From: Devosia limi DSM 17137
GTDB lineage: Bacteria > Pseudomonadota > Alphaproteobacteria > Rhizobiales > Devosiaceae
Direction: 5' to 3'
NCBI RefSeq assembly: GCF_900128975.1
Contig: NZ_FQVC01000009.1
Location: forward strand, 1 to 64,000
Length of the DNA: 64,000 nucleotides
Both the position numbers and the translations under genes were made by a program. The notes under the pieces were generated by a model, which was not told the DNA's origin, made no database searches, and worked only from the letters and a program-made list of their open reading frames with translations. Below are positions 42,457 through 51,943 of this stretch, in pieces (within the stretch, counting starts at the first letter, position 1; every line of letters begins with the position of its first letter).

Positions 42457-42807
42457 TCAGGGCCTGGGAGGCTGGCCAGGGATCGGGCTCAAAGCAAAGG
42501 GCGCCCCGGAGACGATGAGGTGCGTCCAGGAGGCGGCGCTCGGCGAGAGGCCGTTGATCATGGCCGGGCGAGTAGCGCACGTGTCATGCGCATGATCGTG
42601 GACCGACCCCTTGTGGTTGGTGTGGGTAACGATCGCGGCGATGCCACTCGTATGCCGATGGTTTGTCATTGCCTCCCGGACCGGCCCAGGCGCCGACCCT
42701 GTCGCATGCCCCGGCGCGAGAAGCACCAGCACCATCGCCACGACGGCGACGAGCAGGGTCAGGGGATCGCGAATCCGCGTCGGTGTGATCATGCCGGCGA
42801 TCATCAT
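42457..42807 (-). CDS. small secreted His-containing hypothetical protein
   Basis: 116 residues. Signal-like PLTLLVAVVAMVLVLLAPGH. Mature part with MTNHRHTSGIAAIVTHTNHK, VHDHAHDTCATRPAMIN and an end rich in Pro (ALSPIPGQPPRP). His-rich exported proteins of similar size occur elsewhere in this window (10674, 24077). The function is unknown, though periplasmic metal binding is plausible. The start at 42807 overlaps a possible short upstream frame. Confidence 0.45.
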   Translation of the reverse strand: MMIAGMITPTRIRDPLTLLVAVVAMVLVLLAPGHATGSAPGPVREAMTNHRHTSGIAAIVTHTNHKGSVHDHAHDTCATRPAMINGLSPSAASWTHLIVSGAPFALSPIPGQPPRP

Positions 42808-43125
42808 TTGATAACCTTAAGGAACCCTTCCGGATGGATGTCATTCGTCTTCGTAGTCAGCGCGCAACAGATCGTCCTCAAGGTTGCGAAGGCGCTGGGT
42901 ATTTTCGAGTCGATAATGATGCGCTCCTGAAGGTGACGACCGCTGATAGCGGAAGGCCGGTCTGCGCCCATGACAGACGATCTGTGACCTGACCACCGTT
43001 ATCGAGACCGGTGCTGGGGAACATCACGGCGCTTCATAGAGCACCGGCTATCCGGTTGGAGGCTTTCCACCGGAAGGGATACAAATTATTGCCTGATTTA
43101 GCTGTAGGCTAGCATTATTCCAACG
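42808..43125. other. stretch without a firmly supported gene
   Basis: A minus-strand frame ending ...LRNLEDDLLRADYEDE with a stop near 42843 looks protein-like, and another starts at 42971 (MGADRPSAISGRHL). The two frames exclude each other and I recognise neither. Confidence 0.3.
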
Positions 43126-43480
43126 ATGGCAGATGTGCTGGGCATGGCTGTTTTGACTTCCAAGATCCGCGTGGGGCTCGTATTGCCCCTCGTAATCGCG
43201 ATGATCGTCCTGGTGCTTTGCCGGGCACCAGGCGAGCGGGTCCGCCTGTCCATTCGAAAGCGAAGGGAAGTTCGCGCACATGTCCGAACCCGACCTCGAC
43301 TGCACGGGCAACGACCCGATGCACTCGACGTCGTGCTGTTTCGCGTTGGCACCCAGCGCCGTCGCGATCGGGTTCGATACCCCGTCTGGTTTGATCGGAC
43401 CCATCGATCCGCGCTCTGTCGCTGCAGATCCGACGCCGCCTTCGAGACTGTTCCGTCCTCGGCGCGACCTGACCTCGCCA
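43126..43480 (+). pseudogene. possible frameshifted small exported protein
   Basis: MAVLTSKIRVGLVLPLVIAM, then IVLVL, forms a signal-like start in one frame. A second frame from 43280 (AAGGGAAG upstream) reads MSEPDLDCTGNDPMHSTSCC and FALAPSAVAIG, then PPSRLFRPRRDL. The second part has the Cys and terminal RPxR style of the small exported proteins at 10674 and 24077. It is either one broken gene or two overlapping frames; low certainty. Confidence 0.3.
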
Positions 43481-43619
43481 GGAGAGAACGTCTGCCGTCG
43501 TTCACTTCCGAAGGCCGACCGTTCGTGGCCTTTCTTCTTCGAGCCTTGGGTTACCCGCATGCGGATGTCGGCGTATCCTCCGTCCGCATGGCGACGAAAC
43601 AATACGCACTGGAACGCAC

Positions 43620-44867
43620 ATGAAGCGAAGAGAATTCATACGACTGCTGCCGCTCGGCGCCGCGGCGACTATGCCCTTCATTTCCGGGGCACAGGCCGCA
43701 TCGATCTGGGACATGATGAACCGCAGTCGCACGCTCAGCGACGCCGAGCGCGAGGCCAACAGCGCCGCCGCGATCCAGGCCATTGATACCGTTGAGCCGA
43801 TACTGTCGTACGACACGGTCAACAACCTGCAGATGGCCATCGCCCAGTATGAGCCGTTCGTCGCCCGGGGTGGCTGGGAGCAGGTGCCGCAGGAGACCTA
43901 TGGCGTTACCATGGGCGTTGCACGTGACGGCGTCGTCCAGCTCAAGCGGCGTCTACTCGCATCGGCGGACATGCCCATGGTCGAAAACGTGGATGATGCC
44001 ATGGATGCCCCTACCGATGCGGCCTTGCGCCGTTTCCAGGCGCGCCATGGCCTTCAGGTGAACGGTCAGGTCGACGAGGCCACCTGGTACGCACTGAACG
44101 TGCCCGCCGAGACGCGGTTACGTCAACTGCAGCTGAATCTGGTGCGAGTGCAGACGATGGCGCCGGCGCTGGCCGATCGATACGTGGTGGTCAACATCCC
44201 TGCTGCGTTCATCGAGACGGTGGAAGGCGGCATGGTGGCGCGGCGGCACACTGCCGTGGTCGGGCGCATCGACCGTCAGACCCCGATTCTCAAGAGCCGT
44301 ATTCACCAGATCAACTTCAATCCGTTCTGGAACGTGCCGGTGTCGATCATCCGGCGCGACCTCATCAAGTACATGAACGAGAACCCCAACTACCTCACAG
44401 AGCAGAAGATACGGATCTTCGACGGTGGCGGCCAGGAGCTGCAGCCTAGTCAGGTGAATTGGCAGACCGAGGAGGCCGTGAACTACAATTTTCGGCAGGA
44501 TCCCGGGCCGCTCAACTCCATGGGCAACGTCAAGATCAACTTCCACAACCCACATGCCGTCTACCTGCACGACACGCCGACGAAGGGCCTGTTCGGCGAC
44601 AATGCGCGGTTCTATTCATCTGGCTGCGTACGGGTGGATCAGGTGCAGGATTTCGTGGCTTGGGTGCTCCGCGACAACGGCGATTGGGGCTCCGGCGAGA
44701 TCGCGAACGTGTTCACCACCGGCGAGCGCAAGGACGTCGATGTCCGTAACCCAGTAGAAATCCACACCACCTACATCTCTGCTTGGGCCAATCGGCAGGG
44801 TGTCGTCAGCTTCCGGGATGACGTCTATGAATTCGATATGGTTGGCAAGGTGACCTTTGAGACCTGA
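43620..44867 (+). CDS. L,D-transpeptidase with peptidoglycan-binding domain (YcbB-like)
   Basis: 415 residues. Signal MKRREFIRLLPLGAAATMPF (TAT-like). A PG_binding_1 domain at about 125-165 (TDAALRRFQARHGLQVNGQV, DEATWYALN) is followed by the YkuD domain with NPFWNVPVSIIRRDLI, YLHDTPTKGLFGDNARFYSS and GCVRV (catalytic His and Cys). It makes 3-3 cross-links that replace PBP-made ones. It is the third L,D-transpeptidase and the largest. Intact. Confidence 0.92.
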   Translation: MKRREFIRLLPLGAAATMPFISGAQAASIWDMMNRSRTLSDAEREANSAAAIQAIDTVEPILSYDTVNNLQMAIAQYEPFVARGGWEQVPQETYGVTMGVARDGVVQLKRRLLASADMPMVENVDDAMDAPTDAALRRFQARHGLQVNGQVDEATWYALNVPAETRLRQLQLNLVRVQTMAPALADRYVVVNIPAAFIETVEGGMVARRHTAVVGRIDRQTPILKSRIHQINFNPFWNVPVSIIRRDLIKYMNENPNYLTEQKIRIFDGGGQELQPSQVNWQTEEAVNYNFRQDPGPLNSMGNVKINFHNPHAVYLHDTPTKGLFGDNARFYSSGCVRVDQVQDFVAWVLRDNGDWGSGEIANVFTTGERKDVDVRNPVEIHTTYISAWANRQGVVSFRDDVYEFDMVGKVTFET

Positions 44868-44924
44868 AGGGCTACCAAAATCCACTATCGAGCCAAATGC
44901 GCTGCGTGCTGAGCCTGTGGGTTG

Positions 44925-44995
44925 CGTCTTTGACTGTTGCCGGGAGGTTCTGTTTCGCGAGGTCCACTTCTTCGAAGGTTGGCCAGACTTTTGAC
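44925..44995 (-). pseudogene. motA 3'-end fragment
   Basis: Minus-strand reading [21 protein letters not shown] matches the MotA tail SEVRPTFLEVDEATQNLPAT-V. The match is only about 22 codons and ends at the IS3 remnant boundary near 44996. It seems carried along by rearrangement. Confidence 0.65.
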
Positions 44996-45361
44996 ATCAT
45001 CGCCAGACGCGGTCGACCGCTCGCGGTGGTCAGCGACAATGGTACCGAGTTTACCAGCATGGCGATCCTGCGCTGGTCCCAGGCCCGGCAAGCCGATGCA
45101 GAACGGCTTCATCGAGAGCTTCAACGGCAGCTTCCGCGATGAATGCCTCAACGAGACGCTGTTCTCCTCGCTACCCGAGGCTCGCGACCGGATCAGCGCA
45201 TGGAAGGAGGACTACAACACGCACCGGCCACACTCCTCGCTGGGCAATCTCACGCCCAACGAGTTCGCCACGCAACTGGCACTGAAAAAACAGGCCGCAT
45301 AGGGCCAAACATCAACCCAAGGACTCTCCTCAAAACCGGAGGGAACCTGGGGCTCAGGTCA
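44996..45361 (+). pseudogene. IS3-family (IS407/IS51-like) transposase remnant and right end
   Basis: [20 protein letters not shown] with ILRWSQ is followed, after an internal frame change, by [34 protein letters not shown] and [18 protein letters not shown] to a stop at 45302. The second Asp (SDNG) and the catalytic Glu (FIESFNG) are visible. The element ends in GGGGCTCAGGTCA (to 45361). The 5' two thirds are missing. Confidence 0.75.
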
Positions 45362-45448
45362 GTCTTTACAACTTTGCAATGATCCAGCGGCAAACGGCGT
45401 CTGGAGGTGGGGACAAGTGCGTTTTTACGAGCCGTGTTTCTCCGGTAC

Positions 45449-47077
45449 TCAAACCGTTCTGCGGCGTGCGTCGCGTGAAACGACGAACGAAATCAACAAC
45501 CCCGCAAGCAGCGCGATCAGCAATGGCCAGTGACGCACCTGCGAGAACACCGTTGCAGCGAGCCGCTGATGAGGCCGCACATCGAGCACGGCCATCTGCA
45601 GCGGCGCGATCTCGGCAGTCACCCGACCCAGCGGATCGGTGGCAAAGGTCAGTCCCGTGTTAGCGGCACGCACCAGGCTCAGGCCTTCCTCGACCGCCCG
45701 CACCCGCGCGTGATGGGCATGCTGGGCCGGCCCGATGGACCCATCGAACCAGGCATCATTGGTGATGTTGAGGATAAACTGCGCACCTGCCGTGTCCCCC
45801 ATGTCGCCAGAAAACAGGATTTCGTAGCAGATCAGCGCAAGGAAGGCCGGCGTGTTGGGCAGGCTCATCAGCCGGCGGCGCGCATCCCCATGGGCCCAAC
45901 CCTCGGCACCCGGAACGAACTGCTTGATCCCCAGCTTGGAAAAGAACTCGCTGAACGGCAGGAACTCACCAAATGGCACAAGGTGGGATTTGTCGTAGGA
46001 CGCAATAACCTCACCGCTGGCGTCGATCGCCATCAGTGCATTGAACGGTGGGCCCGAGCGTTGAACCTGCCCAGGCTCGTACTGCTGCCGCGGAATCCCC
46101 GCCAGCAGTGTCGTGGTCTCCGGCAGAAGCCGGGCAATCCGCGCCAGCGCATCGGGATAGGTCGAGAGGAAAAACGGCAGGCTCGATTCGGGCCACACCA
46201 GGTGGGTGATGTCGGCAAGCCCCTGATCGGCCGGGTCCATCCGCATTTCGGACAGCATCAGCAGCCGGTCGATCAACGTTACCGGATCGGCATTGCCCCA
46301 GTCCGCATGCTCATAAACCAGCGGCTGCACCAATCGCATGGCAATGTCCGTGCGTTCGGTGGAAACGGTGCTAGCCAGGCGATTGTGGCCATAGCCGAGT
46401 TGCGCCGCAATAACCGCCATAGCGATAAAGAAGGGCAGGAGGCGCCGGCTGAGGCCACGCCCATCGGCAGGCCAGATCAATGCCGGGGTCATGGCCAGCA
46501 GCGCTGCCACCAGCGTCAGCCCATAGACACCAATGACCGAGGTGATCTGCATCATCTCGTCAGTCGGGGTCAGGGCATATCCCAGCAAATCGAACGGGAA
46601 GCCCGTCAGCACATGGCCGCGCGCCCATTCGGCGATCGTCACAAACGTCGCGAGCGTCACGATGCGCCAGGGGCCATGGCTCCATAACAGGTGCGCCATG
46701 GCGCTGGCCACGCCCCAGAAGAAGGCGATCAACGCTGCCAAAGCGAGGATGGCAAAAGGCATGAGCGCGATCATGATCCCGCCACTCACTAGAAATGCCG
46801 TGCCTATCCAATGGAAAGCGACTGTGAAATAGCCCCAGCCAAAGGCAAAGCCGATGGTGAAGGCGGGGCCGAACAGGCGCCGCCATCCGCGGCTGCGCTC
46901 CGCTCCATCCAGGCACCAGACCCAAAGAGGGAAGCTCACGAAGAGGGCAGGGACAATGAAAAGCGGGGGGACGGACAGACCGGCGATGGCGCCGGCCACG
47001 ACCAGCAGCAGGAAACGGCGCCAACCATGGCTCAGCATAGCGGTTTCGGCCAGCCAGGTCATGAAAGCTTTGTCCAT
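45449..47077 (-). CDS. lnt: apolipoprotein N-acyltransferase (copy 2)
   Basis: 542 residues, same length as copy 1 (12029) and nearly identical, with scattered changes (for example MTWLAETAMLSHG versus MTWLADIAMLSHG). All catalytic motifs are kept: WPESSLPFF, YDKSHLVPFGEFLPF, ICYEILFSG. DNA flanks on both sides also match copy 1, so a block of about 1.8 kb was duplicated. Synonymous changes are plentiful, so the duplication is not recent or the copies came in separately. Confidence 0.95.
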   Translation of the reverse strand: MDKAFMTWLAETAMLSHGWRRFLLLVVAGAIAGLSVPPLFIVPALFVSFPLWVWCLDGAERSRGWRRLFGPAFTIGFAFGWGYFTVAFHWIGTAFLVSGGIMIALMPFAILALAALIAFFWGVASAMAHLLWSHGPWRIVTLATFVTIAEWARGHVLTGFPFDLLGYALTPTDEMMQITSVIGVYGLTLVAALLAMTPALIWPADGRGLSRRLLPFFIAMAVIAAQLGYGHNRLASTVSTERTDIAMRLVQPLVYEHADWGNADPVTLIDRLLMLSEMRMDPADQGLADITHLVWPESSLPFFLSTYPDALARIARLLPETTTLLAGIPRQQYEPGQVQRSGPPFNALMAIDASGEVIASYDKSHLVPFGEFLPFSEFFSKLGIKQFVPGAEGWAHGDARRRLMSLPNTPAFLALICYEILFSGDMGDTAGAQFILNITNDAWFDGSIGPAQHAHHARVRAVEEGLSLVRAANTGLTFATDPLGRVTAEIAPLQMAVLDVRPHQRLAATVFSQVRHWPLLIALLAGLLISFVVSRDARRRTV

Positions 47078-47324
47078 AAATTAAAGTGCATGCGGCAAAC
47101 TCTCTGGAAGGGTCGAGTGCGTCAAGGCAAGACACGATTTCACTTTGTCGGCATCGAGGAACGCAGCAACTGAGACCGGGGACGACCATGATCCGTATCA
47201 TGCTGTAGCCAGAGCCGGGTAATAGTTGTCATTGGAGCGCCGCTTGGCCCAGGTAATGCAGATGGTCGCAGTGGTCCGTGAGAAGTTACGGCGTTGAACC
47301 GCAGCAAGAGCCTGCTCTATCGTC

Positions 47325-47706
47325 CCAGGCAGGATCCGTCGCGACAGGGACTGGGTGCCAGAGGGGTCGACAGAGGCCAGTGCAGTTGCCGAAGGTAAAA
47401 CTTGAAACCAAGAGCGCCGAAGACCACTTTCCCATGCCCTTCAACGACGTGCCTCTACCTTCCCGATCAGCAACCGGATCGGAACCGTGCCGCCGCATCG
47501 ATCCAGGAGTGGGAACTCGAGGCGACTGCTCGAGCAACTTGCTGCGGCAAGCTGAGGGACGCACTATTGTTGCCGAGTGCGCCTAATTGGGCCTCGGGTG
47601 AACGCTTGGCCGCCTCGGGGAGAAAATCTAACTTTGTCGCCCTAGTCTGCTGCCACTTAAGTCTGCGGCAAGCGTTGCCTGTTAGAAATTCGGTAGGAGG
47701 GCAGGC
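47325..47706 (+). repeat. non-coding block duplicated from/at 16080-16400
   Basis: The right part (TCTAACTTTG..., TGCTGCCACTTAAGTC, TTGCCTGTTAG, ribosome site) matches the leader of the 109-aa gene. Frames inside are not conserved between the copies. Confidence 0.55.
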
Positions 47707-48027
47707 ATGCTGAACAAGATAAAAACCGAACTTAGTGAGTTGCTGTTCCTCAGCAGGGATGCGCTGCATATCCACATCGGCTTGGGCATCTACGTTGCGG
47801 CCATGCTGTTATTCCGGCGTGGTCCCGCCAGCATCGTTCCATGGTTAGTTGTTCTCGTCGCACAATTAGCGAACGAACTGCTAGACGGCATACATCACGG
47901 CGCGCTGGACATCGATGTCACTGGCGCCCTCCGGGACATCGGCAACACAATGCTTTGGCCGACCGTGGTGCTCCTCGTTGCCCGGCGGTTTGGCAAAAAA
48001 ACGCATTCACTGTCAACGGCTGAGTAA
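47707..48027 (+). CDS. 106-aa membrane protein of unknown function (copy 2)
   Basis: Differs from copy 1 (16401) at only a few residues over the first 96 (IYVAAMLLF versus IYIAAMVLF; RRFGKK versus RRFDKK). An A-run (7 A here, 6 A in copy 1) then gives a different tail (THSLSTAE). GGAGG precedes the ATG. HIHIGLGIY and IHHGALDIDVTG are conserved. Its association with lnt in both modules suggests an envelope role, not known. Confidence 0.7.
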   Translation: MLNKIKTELSELLFLSRDALHIHIGLGIYVAAMLLFRRGPASIVPWLVVLVAQLANELLDGIHHGALDIDVTGALRDIGNTMLWPTVVLLVARRFGKKTHSLSTAE

Positions 48028-48149
48028 AATCCGGCCACACGGCGGAGCAAAACCAGGCCACTTGTGGCGCACGCATGGGACCGTCGGGTGGGCGTGGCCC
48101 GAGCGGGGGTCTTATGCGTGCGTGGCGATTTATGAGAGGGTTTCAGCCG

Positions 48150-48880
48150 GCCTTTCGGGCGCGACTGTGCGCGAGACGATAGCTGTCGCCATTCATCTCG
48201 AGAATATTGACGTGGTGGATGATGTGGTCGAGAAGTGCGCCGGTGAGGCGCTCGGATCCCAGCGTTTCCGTCCATTCGTCAAACGGAAGATTTGCTGGTG
48301 ATCAGGGTGCACCCCGTTGGTAGCGTTGCGCGATCAGCTCGAAGAGCAATTCCGCGCCGGTCTTGGAGAGCGGCACGAAGCCCAACTCATCGATGATGAG
48401 AAGCTGGGAGGCGACCGTCTGTTTCTGGAACCGTAACAGACGTCGCTCGTCTCGCGCCCATCATCTCGCTAACGAGCGCGTCGGTTGTCGTGAAGCCGAC
48501 GGACATGCCCTTCTGGCATGCTGCCAGGCTGAAACCGAGAGCCACATGGGTCTTGCCCGTTCCGCTGGGGCCAAGCGCGATGACGTTCTCCCGGCGTTCG
48601 ATCCACTCTCAACACGCCAATTCCAGCACCTGATCTTGTTGAACTTCTGGATGGCGGCGAAGTCAAAGCTGTCGAGGCTTTGGACGACTGGCAACCTTGC
48701 TGCCTTGATGCGGCGCTCGACCTTGCGGCGGTCTCGCTCGATCATCTCCCTTTCGGAAAGCCGGGTGAGGTATCCGACATGATCGACGCCCTTGGTGGCG
48801 CATAGCCGAGCCAGCTTCTGGTACTCGCGCGGGAAGGTCGGCAGCTTGAGGTGCAAGACCCCGTCCAACCACATCGCCAC
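48150..48880 (-). pseudogene. IS21-family IstB helper ATPase remnant
   Basis: Minus-strand pieces in several frames: LPTFPREYQKLARLCATKGV, RRKVERRIKAARLPVVQSLD, SFDFAAIQ, a broken Walker A region (about 48560-48600), and at the 3' side LGSERLTGALLDH with HHVNILEMNGDSY at 48160-48250. The order matches IstB. IstA is absent. Non-functional. Confidence 0.75.
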
Positions 48881-49135
48881 GTCACGTCTCGAACGGCATT
48901 GGCGGCACTTGGCGCCGGCAAAAGGCCTGGAACTGAGACGGGCCTCGCGGATCTGGAACAAGAGGGCCTCGAAGGAATGCTGGGGCTGATCACCGACGCC
49001 AGCGCTTACGAGCATTGATCCTCGGTGGGGCATGAAGGACCTGCCGTCTATGCTTTTAAGGATCGATGCTGTTGCCAGCATGGCGGAATCAGTTCCCACG
49101 GGGACTGGGCACGAGCCAACTGCGCAAGACGTCGG

Positions 49136-49453
49136 CTACAACCCAGGTGGCGCGCGCTTGCCCACGAGGGGGGCGCCGTCGGACTCGGCGCGGCCAGGGT
49201 GCTGCTGACTTTGTTGCTCTTCGGCACCAAGCGCCAAATCGACGCATCGCCTAATGGCATCTTGACGACTTACATAGCCGGATTGGGTTGCGATCCACGC
49301 GTCGATGCTCGCGATCATCTCCGGGGTCATGCGTATCGTAATGCGTTCTTGCAACGTTGGCTGAGCCCCATCGATCACCACGCCTCGAAGGGCAAGGCAC
49401 GAAATAGGATAAGGATACACTTCGGCGTCTGGGACGCCACGGTTTTCATGCAA
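49136..49453 (-). CDS. ribbon-helix-helix DNA-binding protein
   Basis: 105 residues from MHENRGVPDAEVYPYPISCL. Core: ERITIRMTPEMIASIDAWIA, then GYVSRQDAIRRCVDLAL, a CopG/MetJ-like RHH fold (beta strand then two helices). The C-terminus is Pro/Arg-rich. RHH proteins act as antitoxins or plasmid repressors; no toxin is next to it. The true start may be further inside. A decayed sibling lies at 26038. Confidence 0.55.
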   Translation of the reverse strand: MHENRGVPDAEVYPYPISCLALRGVVIDGAQPTLQERITIRMTPEMIASIDAWIATQSGYVSRQDAIRRCVDLALGAEEQQSQQHPGRAESDGAPLVGKRAPPGL

Positions 49454-49969
49454 CTGGGCACGGCAAAAAATGTTGCGGGCGGCGGATCCGATGGAGGCGT
49501 TTGCAGATTACGCAGATCGAGGCAATGGCCGCTAATTCGACTTTGGCGTCGGGCGTCGGCAGTTCGGTCTCGCCGAAGCGCAGGGTGCGCAGGTGACCGA
49601 AACGTTGAGCTTCAGCCGGGCACGGGTGCGTGACGCGCTTTCCAACTGGGCCGGGATGATATCATCGTTCTTGTCGCGCGTTCAGCGTTCTCCAGACAGC
49701 GCAAACTAGCCTCAAGGATTGTGTTCGCCTCTAAGATCAGTCCTCGACATCGTAGTCATCAAGTCTGACGATTTCCTCGAGCTTGGCGCGGGTGACCTTG
49801 GTGGAAGACCATCAAAGCCCGCCTGACGATCCTCTCTGTAGCGTCGCAATTTTGGCGAGTAGCGTCTTACCGGAGATCGAGCAACCTACGGTCGTCGCAG
49901 CAATGATCGCAGCGGCAACTGTAGGGCATCTATCGGCCGATCAACGTCCTTCGCCATTCCGCAGCCAGC
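49454..49969. other. stretch without a supported gene
   Basis: Only a minus-strand tail TKVTRAKLEEIVRLDDYDVE-D with a stop near 49739 looks protein-like; no start or family is visible. Probably decayed. Confidence 0.35.
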
Positions 49970-51943
49970 TTATTCGGCCGGCTCCGGAATTTGCTTGACC
50001 GCCCGGCGCGGCACACCGATACGCTGGCGTCTGTCGGTGAGTGAGAATGCGCCCGCTGCTGCCATTAATACAGCACCCAGCCAGATCAGGGTGATGTAGG
50101 GCTTGTGCCAAACGCGGATGACATGGGTCGTATCCAGCGGCTCGCCCAGTTGTAGATAGATCTGGGAGAAGCCATAGGTTTCGATTGCCGCCTCGGTGGT
50201 CGGCATGCCGCTGGCTACATAGGTCCGCCGCTCGGCAACAAGCTGTCGGGTGTCGCCGCCCGGCGCCGTGATGGTGAAATGGCCTTCGTCGGCCACGTAG
50301 TTCGGTCCTGGCACCTGACCGAAACTATCGAAGGCGATGATATATCCGGAGAGTTCAGCGCTTTCCCCTGGATTGAGCGTTGTCACAAGTTCTGCTTCCC
50401 AAGTCGAGGTCGCCACGATGCCCAGCACGGTGATGCCGATGCCGAAATGGGCAATGGCCGTCGACCATGCCGAGCGCGGTAGGCCGACGAGACGGCGCCA
50501 GCTTTCACGCAGCGGAATACGCCCGAGCTTACTGCGATCGATCAAATCGGCCACGGCGCCGAACGCCACCCAGAAGCCAAGGAGCAAACCGAGCGGCGCT
50601 AGTGAAATCGAAACGCCGTTCAGCGCCGCAATCAGGATGGTAAGGAAGATTGCCAAGGTTGCGGCCCCCATCAGCCGTTGCGCTGCCGCGATCACATCGG
50701 CTCGTTTCCAGGCAAGCAGCGGCCCGAACGGCAGCACAAGCAGCAGTGGCGCCATCAGCGCACCGAACGTTAGGTTGAAGAACGGAGCACCCACCGAAAT
50801 CGTGGTGCCGGTCAGAGCGTCGAGCACCAGCGGATAGAGCGTGCCTACCAGAACTGCGCCGGTGCCAGTAGCCAGGAACAGATTGTTGAGGATCAGCGCG
50901 CCTTCGCGACTGACCGGGGCAAACAGGCCGCCGCTGCGCAGCGACGAAGAGCGAATGGCAAACAGCGTGAATGCCCCGCCGATAACCACTCCCAGCAGCG
51001 CCAGAATAACCAGGCCGCGCGTCGGATCGCTGGCAAAGGTATGCACCGAGGTCAGGATGCCGGACCGGACCAGGAACGTGCCCAGCAGCGAGAGACTGAA
51101 GGTGATGATCGAGAGGAAAATGGTCCAGATTTTGAGCGCATTGCGCTTTTCCATGACGAGCGCGGAGTGCAGTAGCGCGGTTCCGGCCAGCCAAGGCATG
51201 AAGCTGGCGTTTTCCACCGGGTCCCAGAACCACCAGCCGCCCCAGCCGAGCTCGTAATAGGCCCAGTAGGATCCCATCGTGACGCCCAAAGTCAGGAAGG
51301 TCCAACTCAGCATGGTCCATGGGCGCACCCAGCGTGCCCAGGCTTGGTCGATCCGCCCGGAAATCAACGCCGCGACGGCAAAGGAAAAGCATATCGAGAA
51401 GCCGACATAACCGGCGTAGAGCAGCGGCGGATGGATGGCGAGGCCGATGTCCTGCAGGATCGGATTGAGGTCGTTGCCCTCCAGCGGCGCAGGAAACACC
51501 CGGGCAAACGGATTGGAGGTGAACAGGGTGAAGCCGGCGAAGGCTGCCGTCAGCAGGCTCTGTGTTGCCAGCACCAGCGCCAGCAGATCCGAGGGCAGCC
51601 TGCGCCCGAACGCTGCGACCATGGCTCCGAAGGCGACCAGAATAAGAATCCAGAGGAGCATCGAGCCCTCGTGATTGCCCCAGACCCCCGAAATCTTGAA
51701 GATCAGGGGTTTTAAGGAATGGGAGTTCTCCACCGCCAGTTTCAGCGAAAAATCGGAACTGATGAAAGCCTGGACCAACACGACGAAGGCCGCCGCTACC
51801 AAGACGAACTGTACGACGGCTCCTTGTCTAAGGAACAGTGCTATGCGCTCCCCGCTTCGCCAGTACACATAGCCAGCCACCGCCGAAACGCTGGCGATGG
51901 CGAAGGCGAGAGTCAGCGCGAAATGCCCCAATTCGATCGACAT
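49970..51943 (-). CDS. ccmF: CcmF, cytochrome c heme lyase subunit
   Basis: 657 residues, about 14 helices. The WWD heme-handling motif is seen in ELGWGGWWFWDPVENASFMP, and the conserved histidines in GVWGNHEGSMLLW and HPPLLYAGYVGF. CcmF with CcmH attaches heme to apocytochromes c in the periplasm. It starts in an ATGA overlap with the ccmE remnant; the usual ccmH after it is absent. The gene itself is full length. Confidence 0.93.
   Translation of the reverse strand: MSIELGHFALTLAFAIASVSAVAGYVYWRSGERIALFLRQGAVVQFVLVAAAFVVLVQAFISSDFSLKLAVENSHSLKPLIFKISGVWGNHEGSMLLWILILVAFGAMVAAFGRRLPSDLLALVLATQSLLTAAFAGFTLFTSNPFARVFPAPLEGNDLNPILQDIGLAIHPPLLYAGYVGFSICFSFAVAALISGRIDQAWARWVRPWTMLSWTFLTLGVTMGSYWAYYELGWGGWWFWDPVENASFMPWLAGTALLHSALVMEKRNALKIWTIFLSIITFSLSLLGTFLVRSGILTSVHTFASDPTRGLVILALLGVVIGGAFTLFAIRSSSLRSGGLFAPVSREGALILNNLFLATGTGAVLVGTLYPLVLDALTGTTISVGAPFFNLTFGALMAPLLLVLPFGPLLAWKRADVIAAAQRLMGAATLAIFLTILIAALNGVSISLAPLGLLLGFWVAFGAVADLIDRSKLGRIPLRESWRRLVGLPRSAWSTAIAHFGIGITVLGIVATSTWEAELVTTLNPGESAELSGYIIAFDSFGQVPGPNYVADEGHFTITAPGGDTRQLVAERRTYVASGMPTTEAAIETYGFSQIYLQLGEPLDTTHVIRVWHKPYITLIWLGAVLMAAAGAFSLTDRRQRIGVPRRAVKQIPEPAE

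Noticed and set aside
42809..42971. Minus-strand 54-codon frame whose stop overlaps the start at 42807
   Set aside because: The coupling is attractive, but another overlapping frame looks equally protein-like and no family is recognised.
49136..49453. Toxin partner next to the RHH protein
   Set aside because: No toxin-like frame lies on either side; neighbours are an IstB remnant and decayed sequence.
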